DNA from: a virus
DNA: 35,413 bases
Virus record (IMG/VR): IMGVR_UViG_3300044712_001179
Coordinates: 1 to 35,413 of that record
Direction: 5' to 3' (one strand)
Below, in pieces: positions 27,139 to 35,413 of this stretch. A program made the translations under genes and the position numbers. Position 1 is the stretch's first letter; the number at the start of each line of letters is the position of its first letter. The notes beneath the pieces were generated by a model. That model made no database searches, was not told the DNA's origin, and saw only the letters and a program-made list of their open reading frames with translations.

Positions 27139-29250
27139 TTATTTAAGTTTCCCGCCTTTGAGAACGCCACCCCGGAAGGTCACCTGGCTCGGGACTTCCG
27201 CTGAAATGTCGAAACTGATCTGCGCCGGAGTGGTCGTAGCGTTCCCCGCCGTATCCGCACAATGCACCCAGTACGTGTAGTTCCCGGGGGATAGGCTGAT
27301 TTCTTTGGAGTGGTCCAGCCCGTTGGTGGTTTCAAAGAAGCTGGTCATGGAGCTATAGGTAATATTGGGGCCGACCGCACTGTACCGGCATCCATACAGG
27401 CCCAGACAGGCTTCATCGGTCGTGATCTGCAACGTCACGGTTTGGGGATCGCTGACAAATGCAACCGTGCCGGAGGGCAAAGGCGCCGACATGGTGGGGG
27501 GCGTAGAATCACTGGCGGGATACGATCCATATTCCAATGCGCCGATATCCCATGACCCTCCGCGAGAGTAATTATTGAAATCGTTGCTGGTGCCAATCAA
27601 TGTAGCAGATTCATAAGCCGCATCTCGGGCAGGGGACCCAGATTGCAAATAGAGTTGAGCGGCATAGTCGGTCCCCGTGTAATATCCGCTTGCAATCCCG
27701 GGCCCCTGCTTGATGGTGCCAAAAAACAACGGGTCACTTCCGCACAAAGAGTTCGCACCCTCACAACCCGAATTACTGCTGGCCGTCAGATAAACAATCG
27801 AATAGTCGAAGTCAAACGCAGCGGCCGTACACGTTCCCTCGTACCAATAAAGAGCCGTCAGTTCGTCCGCAGATCCTACGTTGTGTTCATATCCCCAATC
27901 ATAGCCGCCATAGATGATGCTGTTGCGAATGGTAAGCTGTGGCGATCCCGTACATCCTGCGCCCGCCAAGGAAAACACCACATCCCCAATACTCATAATG
28001 GTGGAATTGGTGATGTATCCCCGGTTGCTGGTCAGCGGGAAGTTGATGCTGATCGGAGTCCCGGCCGCACGGCAGTAGTTCATTTCGACCGATGCTCCCG
28101 TGTTGTCCTTCAGCGAAGTGAATGCCGCTCCGTGGAAGAAATTGCAGTTACCGGCAATGATGCTGTTCTCCATATAGAACGTGCCGGTAGACTTGAATCC
28201 CTGGCCGTTGTTCCCCTCGGCCTTGCTGCGGATAAATTTGACCGTACTGTTTCCGTTTCCGTGTGCAAGGTCAAGGCCGTCCGATGAGTTCCACGAAAAG
28301 CTCGAATCGGTAATGGTCCAGTTGCCAGGGTTGCCGTCGCCACCGCCGAAGCCGTCCCCATAGCCGCCCTGCTGCTGCTCCCAGCAATGGTGCGCGTTAG
28401 AAGACGCCCCCAGCGCCGCCTGCAGCGGGTAGCGCTCGCCGCACCCGTTCCATTCAATCCGAGTTCGGGTGAGATAATGCTCTCCCGTACGTGTGTTGGT
28501 TAATGGGGTATCCCATCCGGCGAACCCGTTGTTCATTATTTTGACGTCTGTAAAATTAAGGTCGCCCCCAGAATTGGTTTCATAGATTCCGTGTCCACCC
28601 AATCCGTGAATGTCCACATTGGTTAGTGTCACCCCGGACGCGCCGTTGCTGATGTCGACGCCGTGCCGTGCCCAGTTCCCACTGGCAGACCCCGTGTACC
28701 ACCCAGCCACACACTGAGTGGGGAACCCATCTACCGTTCCATCAATAGGGCCACTGCCAATGCAGGCCGAGTGGTCGGTGATGTCCAGGCACTGGATCTC
28801 CGTATTGCTGCCCAATGTCAGGACGGCTAGTGTGCCCCCGGTCCCCCATAACTGCGGTTTTGTCCCCGTACACCCCGTGTTGTATCCCGCCCCATAAATC
28901 TTGGTCTTGGCGACGGCGCTGGACCCTGCCGGGACCGCGTTAAGATAGGGCTCGTAACTATTCCAATAGGACCCCCCGGAGTTGGGCATCCCCAACCCCG
29001 CCATATATTCTCCAGCGCCAATGATAAGCGTATCGCCTGCCACCATGACACCAGATGCACCGCCATAGCCCCCTAGCGCCCACGCCGGGTGAATGAACGC
29101 ACACGCCTGCCCACTGCCGGTCCCTGGGTATGCTGCGTCCGTGGTGCCCGTGCATTGTGTCGATGTGCCGCCGTCCGTGCGGACGTAGTAGGTCGTCGCT
29201 GCGCAGGGAACCGTGATGAGGATTAGAATAAGGGCTAATAGTTTGCTCAT
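27139..29250 (-). CDS. Exported beta-helix protein with Ig-like C-terminus (703 aa)
   Basis: Start MSKLLALILILITVPCAATT, a Sec signal peptide (cleavage near PCAA). The middle is a right-handed parallel beta-helix of the pectate-lyase type, with repeated turns such as GVTLTNVDIHGLGGHGIYET and STVKFIRSKAEGNNGQGFKS. The C-terminal about 110 residues (PPTMSAPLPSGTVAFVSDPQ onward) look like an Ig/FN3-type domain. Beta-helices of this kind are common in tailspikes that cut surface polysaccharide, but a signal peptide on one is odd. ATGA overlap with the upstream gene. Confidence 0.82.
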   Translation of the reverse strand: MSKLLALILILITVPCAATTYYVRTDGGTSTQCTGTTDAAYPGTGSGQACAFIHPAWALGGYGGASGVMVAGDTLIIGAGEYMAGLGMPNSGGSYWNSYEPYLNAVPAGSSAVAKTKIYGAGYNTGCTGTKPQLWGTGGTLAVLTLGSNTEIQCLDITDHSACIGSGPIDGTVDGFPTQCVAGWYTGSASGNWARHGVDISNGASGVTLTNVDIHGLGGHGIYETNSGGDLNFTDVKIMNNGFAGWDTPLTNTRTGEHYLTRTRIEWNGCGERYPLQAALGASSNAHHCWEQQQGGYGDGFGGGDGNPGNWTITDSSFSWNSSDGLDLAHGNGNSTVKFIRSKAEGNNGQGFKSTGTFYMENSIIAGNCNFFHGAAFTSLKDNTGASVEMNYCRAAGTPISINFPLTSNRGYITNSTIMSIGDVVFSLAGAGCTGSPQLTIRNSIIYGGYDWGYEHNVGSADELTALYWYEGTCTAAAFDFDYSIVYLTASSNSGCEGANSLCGSDPLFFGTIKQGPGIASGYYTGTDYAAQLYLQSGSPARDAAYESATLIGTSNDFNNYSRGGSWDIGALEYGSYPASDSTPPTMSAPLPSGTVAFVSDPQTVTLQITTDEACLGLYGCRYSAVGPNITYSSMTSFFETTNGLDHSKEISLSPGNYTYWVHCADTAGNATTTPAQISFDISAEVPSQVTFRGGVLKGGKLK

Positions 29251-30002
29251 GGGCACGCCCCCGGCATGGTATCGTTGTCTAATTTAAAAATATCGATTTG
29301 CCCTACCAAACCCTGAGAAGAACGGGATCCGATATAGACGCCATCAAGATTTCTGGCGGTCATGGACGCTGTGATAGCGCCGGCCTCAGTCCCATTGATA
29401 TACAATCGGGCCTCGGTCCCAGAAACATATTTGACTCCTACGCGATACCAGGTCCCGACATCGTACGCGGCGCTTGTGGTTGCCTCTTGCCCATTATACG
29501 CTACCAGCTTGAGTTTGTACGCGCTGGTGCTTCCGCTGCTGGATTCCACCTGAAGGATAAACCCATAATCCCACACATTGGTAAGATATCCTGAAAATGC
29601 GTGAGAGGATGAGTACGCCGTCAATGACGTTATGTTCATGTAAAAGTTGGCGTACAGCGCATCCGTTTCCGTGATCGACTTGTATGAATATGCCGTATCC
29701 GTGTTCGCAGCGGTCCACTGCCACGCCTGCGTCCCCTTGTCGGTGCAGGACAGCGTCCCGCTATGGGACGCATCTTCGTTGATGGCCCCGGTCCCGCTCA
29801 CGGATTCCGTCCATCCGGTACAGACATATCCCGTGCCTTCCGCGTCTTCGCACAGAACGTCCGCATCAGCGACAGAGGTGCATCCGGCGCTACACGCGGT
29901 TGTGGCCGCGGCGTAGGCTTTCACCCCCGGGCCTGGCCCCATACCCCATTGCGCCCATGCGAACCCGGGAGTCAGTAAAAAAAGGATCACCAGTTTTATC
30001 AC
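29247..30002 (-). CDS. Exported LamG/ConA-like lectin-domain protein (251 aa)
   Basis: Begins MIKLVILFLLTPGFAWAQWG with a signal peptide cleaved after AWA. The C-terminal two thirds (roughly 70-240) have the jelly-roll features of a concanavalin A-like/LamG domain: KLKLVAYNGQEATTSAAYDV, GTWYRVGVKYVSGTEARLYI, GVYIGSRSSQGLVGQIDIFK. Such domains bind carbohydrates. The stop overlaps the beta-helix start. Part of a set of three exported fibre-like proteins. Confidence 0.8.
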   Translation of the reverse strand: MIKLVILFLLTPGFAWAQWGMGPGPGVKAYAAATTACSAGCTSVADADVLCEDAEGTGYVCTGWTESVSGTGAINEDASHSGTLSCTDKGTQAWQWTAANTDTAYSYKSITETDALYANFYMNITSLTAYSSSHAFSGYLTNVWDYGFILQVESSSGSTSAYKLKLVAYNGQEATTSAAYDVGTWYRVGVKYVSGTEARLYINGTEAGAITASMTARNLDGVYIGSRSSQGLVGQIDIFKLDNDTMPGACP

Positions 30003-31528
30003 TTGATGGTCCTCCAGTTGAGGGTGACCGCTCCTGGGGTCACGGCTCCCGCCGTGTTGTTACACACCTTGAAGTTTGCGTTCCCCGATGTCGGATAGGC
30101 GATGATGGTGAGCATCCCGTTGGCCGATGCGGAGTATCCCGTAGTACTGGTGGGGTCGGCGTTGAACCCCCACGCGATGATGTCGGTCGTGGCAATGCCT
30201 GTCCCGGCGACCGTCACCACTGATGCGCAGGCCCCAGATGCGATCTCGGATGTCCCCAGCGCGGCCGTCCCAGTTGCGGCCGGGGCTGAGTTCTGGAGCG
30301 GGGTGATCCACGATCCCGTCTGGATGTAGGGGTCTGCCGCACTCCCCGCACCCGCTTCGCCCGCGTTGGTCCAGGCCAGCACCATCCCGGCCGCACTCGC
30401 CCGCGCCGATGGCATCTGCAACAGGTAGGACCCGGACGATGAAACGGCCGGTGCCCCGTAGAACCCCGACCCGTACACATCCGTCCCGTTCACCGTGTAG
30501 AGAAACAGTTGCCCGCCAACCCCGGATGATCCCTTGTAGAGCGTTAGCTGCGACCCGCCGTCGCTGGACCCGTCGAAGCAGTCGCCGTTGGTGCAGTTCC
30601 CCACTCCGGTTACATCCCCACTTCCGCCCGATGCCGCGGCCCATTGCCCATCCCCCCGCCAGAAGGTGGTTTCTGACGCATTGGTCCCGCCTGCCAGGTT
30701 GGTCACCGGAAGATCACCCGTGACCCCCGTGACCAGGGACACCTGCGCCCACGCAGGATTGTTGGAAGTCCCCGTGTTGCTGAGATACCGGGTGGCGCTG
30801 GTGCTCTTGGCCAGCTTCCCCCACGCATCCGTTCCGGTCGCGTATAGAACATCCCCTTGGACCCCGGCGACCGCGGCCAGGCTGGTCAGAGTGGCGTCCA
30901 AGGTCTGGTACGAGCCTGCGGCCTGGAACGAGGCAGGGTTGGTAAACCCCTGCTGCCCCGTGGTGCTGGAGGTTACCAGATAATCGTTCCCCGCCGGATA
31001 GGCCGTGGGGGACCGCCAGGTCAGGTTGGCCGCGCTGACCCCGGCCCGGAATTCCGCGTATTTCCCCACTCCATCGTAAAGCCGATAGTAGGTGCCGGAG
31101 CTTGCGCCCCCCTGGCCGCACTCCCCCGAGAGACAGTCGCCCCAGGAGTAGACGTCGCCGCCTGACTGTGACACCGCCCAGGCTGGGATTCCCGTAGCCG
31201 ACATGGTCAGGACGAAGGCGTTGCTCCCTGCTGGCAGGACCGCCCAGGCCGTACCGGTGTAGTACAGCGTGTCGCCCTTGGTGCCGGATAGGTTGGTCAG
31301 GGCGTCCAAAATGCTGGAGTACGCCTGCACATCCGTTCCGATGGCGAGGCCCAGGTTCGTGCGCGCACCGGCCGCGGTCTTGGAGTTGGTCCCCCCGCAA
31401 TCCAGGTCGAATGCCCCGTTCAAGTCGTCATCGCATTGAACGGTCGTCGCGCCAAAGGCACCTCCCGAAAGGGCCAGGAGCAATATGGCAACCCATAGGA
31501 CCCCATTCACCAACCTCATTTTTTTCAT
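29999..31528 (-). CDS. Exported tail-fibre-like protein (509 aa)
   Basis: Begins MKKMRLVNGVLWVAILLLAL with a signal peptide (cleavage near GAFGA). The early segment AAGARTNLGLAIGTDVQAYS and repeats such as LDALTNLSGTKGDTLYYTGT and LTSLAAVAGVQGDVLYATGT are hallmarks of phage tail fibres and pyocin-type fibres. Gly/Ser/Thr-rich, with a C-terminal region GVNPDxGN... of unknown fold. Fibres normally have no signal peptide, so these may be envelope-exposed host-modifying proteins or fibres of an odd assembly route. GAGGG precedes the ATG. Confidence 0.8.
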   Translation of the reverse strand: MKKMRLVNGVLWVAILLLALSGGAFGATTVQCDDDLNGAFDLDCGGTNSKTAAGARTNLGLAIGTDVQAYSSILDALTNLSGTKGDTLYYTGTAWAVLPAGSNAFVLTMSATGIPAWAVSQSGGDVYSWGDCLSGECGQGGASSGTYYRLYDGVGKYAEFRAGVSAANLTWRSPTAYPAGNDYLVTSSTTGQQGFTNPASFQAAGSYQTLDATLTSLAAVAGVQGDVLYATGTDAWGKLAKSTSATRYLSNTGTSNNPAWAQVSLVTGVTGDLPVTNLAGGTNASETTFWRGDGQWAAASGGSGDVTGVGNCTNGDCFDGSSDGGSQLTLYKGSSGVGGQLFLYTVNGTDVYGSGFYGAPAVSSSGSYLLQMPSARASAAGMVLAWTNAGEAGAGSAADPYIQTGSWITPLQNSAPAATGTAALGTSEIASGACASVVTVAGTGIATTDIIAWGFNADPTSTTGYSASANGMLTIIAYPTSGNANFKVCNNTAGAVTPGAVTLNWRTIK

Positions 31529-31552
31529 TCCGTGTCCCTCATCGTGTGGTCG

Positions 31553-34500
31553 TTACTGCCAGGTCTTCGACGTATCCGCCGCTTCAGCCCGCAGGTTCTT
31601 CGGCACCTTCTGCCCCGGCTGCATCATGCGCGCCCGCAGGCTGGCCTTGAACATCTCGGTGGTGATCTGGAGGTGCGGCTTGTCTGCCGCCACCTGTTTC
31701 TCGTTCCATTTCAGCAACTCGATCATGGCATCTTTCATGCCCTCATCGTCGTTGTTATTCCGTGCGTTCATCCACCGGTCGGCAATCTTGGACTGGTGGG
31801 ACTTCACGTATTGGATGGCCTGGTCGATCGCCTGGCTCTCGGCGTATCCGCTGGAGATGGCGGTGGGTTGGAACCCGAATGCCGCCTTGGCCACCAGATC
31901 GTACTCATCAATCTTCCGCGGCCCGGTCTGGTCGGGGGAGTTCAGCGGCCGGCCGGAACGGGTGAACTGGCCGAGCGTGTAGAGTTCGATCCCCCGCATG
32001 GCGTTCCGGACCATGATGGGCGTGATGGGGGATTCGGATACCGCCCGCAGCTTCTGGCCGCTGGTCCAACTGTCCACCATGTTCAGGGTGTCCTTGTAGG
32101 CCGCGTAGGGAACCCCCAGGATCTCCGCCCACGACTTGGGGAAGTCCAACGCCAGGGACCCCTGCAGGTCCACGCCTGCGAGGCCGGGAAGGCCATAGGT
32201 CGCCGTATTCCGCATCCACTCTTCCGGCAGGGACTCCCGAATGGCCGTCATCGCCTCCTTGTCGTCCTCCCCGAAGGCCATCATCAAGGCTTTACCGAAG
32301 GCATCGAAGAAAGGCATGGCTCCCAACCCACCAACGATGGCCAGGTTGCGGAAGGACCGAAAGACGGCCAGTTTGCCCCGTGGCCCCTGATGCGTCATCC
32401 AGTTGTGGATCAAGTTGAGGTAATTGTGGCTGAACCCGCGGAAGGCGTAGCCGCTCCTGATGTACTTCTGCAACACCCCGCCCCGGGCCCACATGGGCAG
32501 GTTGTGCTTGCCGTAGATGAAGTGGGAGTCGTAGACCACCTGTTTGGCCAGTTCGATCGCGGCCTTGTGGGAGAGCCCTTGTTCCTCAACCCCCACCCGG
32601 TAGGCGGCGAGGGCCGTGCTGACTCGGTTGTACCGCTCGGCCACCCGCATGAAGATCCCGCCGTGTTCCACGAACTTCTTCCAGGCTCGGCCGGCCATCG
32701 AGTTCCCCGGGACCTTGCCGCGGAGTTCGGTGAAGAAGACGTCGATCGTCAGGCCCTTCTCCCACAAGGAGTGGATCATTTCACGCTCGTTGTCGGAGAG
32801 GTTGGTGTACTGGACCTCCTTGCCCTTCAGTCCTTCCATCGTGGTCAGGGCGCCCCGGACGTCGGCCATGGACTTCAACAGGTACTTCCAGGGATGCTTG
32901 GTTTCCATCCCCAGCCGCGGCTCGGCCATGACCACGTTCTGCGTCAGGTTGACCAGCCCCGACTTGACCACCCATCCCAGGTACTTCACGAAGAACAGGC
33001 CACGAATCCCATCCACCAGCCGGTCGTGCTTGTCGCTGTTGGCCAGCATATCCCGCACGTAGTTGCTGACGTACTTGTATTCCTCCGGGTTGCGCTTGGC
33101 GTCCACCTCGCGCAGAACCGCATTGTGCAGCCGGGCCCGCTCGATTTTGGTCGTGAACCCCGCAAAGCCAGAGAGGTAGTCCTGCATGATCCCGAAGAGG
33201 TCCCCCTTCTCGAACCCGGGGATGCCCTTACGGCCGATGGCATGGCGGGCAAACCCACGCTGCTTGAACGTGTCGGCAATCGCTTGGGAGAGGGCCACCT
33301 CCATGTCCTTCGTCAGCACCTTGCGGGCCTTCTCCAACCCTTCCGCGTAGGTCTTGACCTCCCCGTTCTTCAGCAACCGATCGGCTTCGGTCGCCACCCG
33401 GGACCGCTCGAGCGACCGGCCGGCCACTTCCGCGATCTGCTGCATCCCCTCAATCGGAACGTGCCAGAACACCTCGTCGGGCAACTGCGTGACCTTGTCG
33501 GGACGCATGATCTGGTAGCGCTCGATGGGGCCTTTCAAGTCGCCGTTGGCGATTGCACCGGCCAGCCAGTCCTGGGCGCGCTGACGGGCGTTGGACTTTC
33601 CCAGCTTGCGGTAAAGGTTGTCCTCCTTCCAGAAGTAGTGCTCCCGGTAGACCAGTTCGTTGTCGGTCCCGACCGCCTCGGTATCCCGGATGGAAATCTG
33701 CGAGTCGCCCTTGCGGCGATGGGGGAAGTAGTTGTGAACCTGCCCGATCTGGCTGCGGAACTCCGTGATCAACTCGGGGTCCAGGCTGCCCGTTCTCAAC
33801 TTGGAATCCAGTTCGACCAAAACGCTGTCCAGCGCCTTCCGCAGGTTGACGTAATGGTCGGCCAGGACCTCCGAAACTCCCTGCCCCATCAGGTATGACT
33901 TGACTTCATCGTAATGGGCCTGGTTGATAACCGGGGATTCATCCGTGTTCTTGGGCCAAGTGATCGCATCGGTCGGGACATCGGATTCGCTGAACCGCTT
34001 GCCCTCGTACTTCCACATCAGGTCGGTGAAGGTCTTGAGATCGGCCGGGTTCTGCGTGAAGTAGTCCTGCATCTGGTCCAGGCCGAAGTCCTTGTAGTAG
34101 TGGTACAGCATGGACTTGCGGGTTTCGTCGGCCATGATCTCGATCTTCATCGCCTTGGCCATGCTGAGGAACTTCTTGGACAGGCCGTAGGGTGTCTCCA
34201 AGACCCGCTGGAGCATCTTCATGTCCCGGTCGACGTATCCCTTGCCGAACACCGAATCCAGTTCCTGACGGGCCTGCATCAGTACCCCACGGGCCTTCCG
34301 TGCCAATGCGGCCTGCTGCTTGGGGCCGTTGGGACGGGTGATGATGGTGATGCCGTCCTTGACCTCGCGCATCTCGGGGGAGCGGTCGAGGGCATCGCTG
34401 GCGGTACGGCCCTGCTCGGCCTCGGCGGGGGTGCGCTTGTCGAAGGCGGGTTCAGCAGGTGCTTCCGTCTGCTTAGAGAATGCAGGCTCCCCAAACAGTT

Positions 34501-35413
34501 TGATCGGATTTGCGGGGCGTCCGGTCTGAACGTACTGGCGCGCGTTGATCAGTAACTGCCGGATCTCGGCATCCGACATCTGTAGGTCCAGACCGAGACG
34601 CCTGAGTCCGCGCCGAATTGCAGCGACCACCCTCTCTACGGTGGTGCTGGTGGGATTCAATTCGGCCTCCCGCGAGAGATATTCCTCGACCGCAAACCGC
34701 CGGTCGCGTTCATTGGCCAGATTGTAATTGTACTCCTTGGCGATCTGCTGGATATCGGAGAGCTTGGACTTGTAGACCATCTCCATCGTGGGCGCCCATA
34801 CTCCCATGGCATTCAGCATCCGGCGGATGCCGTAATGCCCGAACGACTCATGGACGATGGTGCGCATCAAATCTTTGTGGTCGGTGAAGTTGTCGGCCAC
34901 CACATAGATTTTGTCCTTGAAGAACACGCCGCGCACCAGATCCCGCTCGGCCCCCTTCTTCTTCAGGAAGGCCAGCACCTCCTGGGGCAACTGGGATTGG
35001 GATTGGACGGCTTCCACCCGTGGCGCGTTCTCCCATTCCCGTGCGAACCCGTCCGCAAAGCGTTGGGCGCTTTCACGGGTGAGGACGCGGGGGGGCGTGG
35101 TCTTGGTGCCGGGACGTCCCATGGCGAAGGAGGGTTCGTTGCCGATGGCGCTCTCAACGGCCTTGGCAAAGTTTTCTTCGGCCGTGTCCATGTCGCCACG
35201 CCCTGCAAGGGCCTTATCGTCAGCCTGCTCTTCCCGATAGGCGTCAACGGCATCCTGCAATTCGGCAGGAGCTTTGCCTTCTACAACCAGCCCCTCGACT
35301 TCATCGACCAAATCGCTGATGGTGAATTCGCCTGTACCGTCATATTTGTCCCATGCTTGGAGCAATTCTGATTGGGACTTCTTGGCGAAGGAGGGTTCAT
35401 CCTCCTTCCCCAT
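31553..35413 (-). CDS. Large polyvalent virion-type protein, C-terminal part (1286+ aa)
   Basis: Open to the window edge; the ATG at 35413 lies exactly at the edge and need not be the real start. Short EPSFA/EPAF repeats at about residues 6-10, 93-97, 308-312 and 315-319 look like linkers or cleavage sites between domains. A zinc-protease-like motif HESFGH (188-193) resembles those of phage large polyvalent proteins. The long helical rest includes aromatic conserved segments (GYAFRGFSHNYLNLIHNW). Such giant proteins are injected or packaged with the DNA. Next downstream is the fibre-like gene at 29999-31528. Confidence 0.8.
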   Translation of the reverse strand: MGKEDEPSFAKKSQSELLQAWDKYDGTGEFTISDLVDEVEGLVVEGKAPAELQDAVDAYREEQADDKALAGRGDMDTAEENFAKAVESAIGNEPSFAMGRPGTKTTPPRVLTRESAQRFADGFAREWENAPRVEAVQSQSQLPQEVLAFLKKKGAERDLVRGVFFKDKIYVVADNFTDHKDLMRTIVHESFGHYGIRRMLNAMGVWAPTMEMVYKSKLSDIQQIAKEYNYNLANERDRRFAVEEYLSREAELNPTSTTVERVVAAIRRGLRRLGLDLQMSDAEIRQLLINARQYVQTGRPANPIKLFGEPAFSKQTEAPAEPAFDKRTPAEAEQGRTASDALDRSPEMREVKDGITIITRPNGPKQQAALARKARGVLMQARQELDSVFGKGYVDRDMKMLQRVLETPYGLSKKFLSMAKAMKIEIMADETRKSMLYHYYKDFGLDQMQDYFTQNPADLKTFTDLMWKYEGKRFSESDVPTDAITWPKNTDESPVINQAHYDEVKSYLMGQGVSEVLADHYVNLRKALDSVLVELDSKLRTGSLDPELITEFRSQIGQVHNYFPHRRKGDSQISIRDTEAVGTDNELVYREHYFWKEDNLYRKLGKSNARQRAQDWLAGAIANGDLKGPIERYQIMRPDKVTQLPDEVFWHVPIEGMQQIAEVAGRSLERSRVATEADRLLKNGEVKTYAEGLEKARKVLTKDMEVALSQAIADTFKQRGFARHAIGRKGIPGFEKGDLFGIMQDYLSGFAGFTTKIERARLHNAVLREVDAKRNPEEYKYVSNYVRDMLANSDKHDRLVDGIRGLFFVKYLGWVVKSGLVNLTQNVVMAEPRLGMETKHPWKYLLKSMADVRGALTTMEGLKGKEVQYTNLSDNEREMIHSLWEKGLTIDVFFTELRGKVPGNSMAGRAWKKFVEHGGIFMRVAERYNRVSTALAAYRVGVEEQGLSHKAAIELAKQVVYDSHFIYGKHNLPMWARGGVLQKYIRSGYAFRGFSHNYLNLIHNWMTHQGPRGKLAVFRSFRNLAIVGGLGAMPFFDAFGKALMMAFGEDDKEAMTAIRESLPEEWMRNTATYGLPGLAGVDLQGSLALDFPKSWAEILGVPYAAYKDTLNMVDSWTSGQKLRAVSESPITPIMVRNAMRGIELYTLGQFTRSGRPLNSPDQTGPRKIDEYDLVAKAAFGFQPTAISSGYAESQAIDQAIQYVKSHQSKIADRWMNARNNNDDEGMKDAMIELLKWNEKQVAADKPHLQITTEMFKASLRARMMQPGQKVPKNLRAEAADTSKTWQ

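Noticed and set aside
31532-33898. A 788-codon plus-strand open frame
   Set aside because: Antisense of the large polyvalent protein; high GC and codon bias leave the reverse strand open.
1-35413. Integrase, transposase, CRISPR array, confident tRNA or rRNA
   Set aside because: Searched by eye for the usual motifs and repeat periodicity; none found. The tRNA-like element at 14052-14171 is reported separately as uncertain.

Overview
This window looks like part of a tailed double-stranded DNA phage (Caudoviricetes). It carries a small and a large terminase subunit, a portal protein, a very large polyvalent virion-type protein, fibre-like proteins, a lysis cassette and a phage replication/recombination module, and I found no cellular housekeeping genes. 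Both edges cut late genes that read on the minus strand: the portal runs off base 1 and the polyvalent protein enters from base 35413. Capsid and tail genes therefore probably lie outside the window, and the genome may be circular or circularly permuted. A protein with a PEP-CTERM sorting signal (11934-12233), lipoproteins and Sec signal peptides point to a Gram-negative host with an exosortase system. I did not see an integrase, a tRNA I would call with confidence, or a CRISPR array.

Layout. (1) 1-7342, minus: a winged-helix protein, the small terminase subunit, a 430-bp gene-free stretch with repeated TGTCTCA boxes (a candidate packaging or operator site), a DNA methyltransferase, the large terminase subunit, small coupled genes and the portal. 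(2) 7343-7897: a divergent control region with hairpins and AT-rich repeats. (3) 7898-10776, plus: twelve tightly packed small genes, probably early host-takeover functions. (4) 10777-15817, minus: about 18 small genes that are zinc-ribbon, coiled-coil or membrane proteins, including the PEP-CTERM protein. Several are partial paralogues of each other, and a 13-bp sequence recurs at their junctions. (5) 15904-23156, minus: the replication and recombination operon, which starts at an HTH protein behind an operator pair. It encodes a PD-(D/E)XK exonuclease, an NGO0469-like protein with an SSB-type tail, two HNH proteins, a primase-polymerase/helicase with iteron-like repeats inside the gene, and a VRR-NUC nuclease. 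A strong promoter at 19318-19345 feeds a complex folded leader RNA just before the second HNH gene. (6) 23541-24080, plus: a DUF559/Vsr-like endonuclease gene, possibly a homing endonuclease. (7) 24004-31528, minus: a DUF1353 protein, a holin-like protein, a metacaspase-like protease, a lipoprotein, a lytic transglycosylase, an XhlA-like membrane coiled-coil protein, and three large proteins that each have a signal peptide (beta-helix, LamG-like and tail-fibre-like). (8) 31553-35413, minus: the C-terminal part of the polyvalent protein.

How it fits together. The plus-strand small genes and the minus-strand small genes look like early accessory modules around a replication operon controlled by the HTH protein at 22929-23156. 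The late transcript runs leftward through fibres and lysis genes, and packaging genes form a second leftward block. The most unusual features are the metacaspase in the lysis cassette, the phage-encoded PEP-CTERM protein, the exported fibre-like trio, the folded leader RNA with a possible 15-bp pseudoknot, and the mosaic small-gene array with its boundary repeats. Functions rest on motif recognition by eye; no database search was run.
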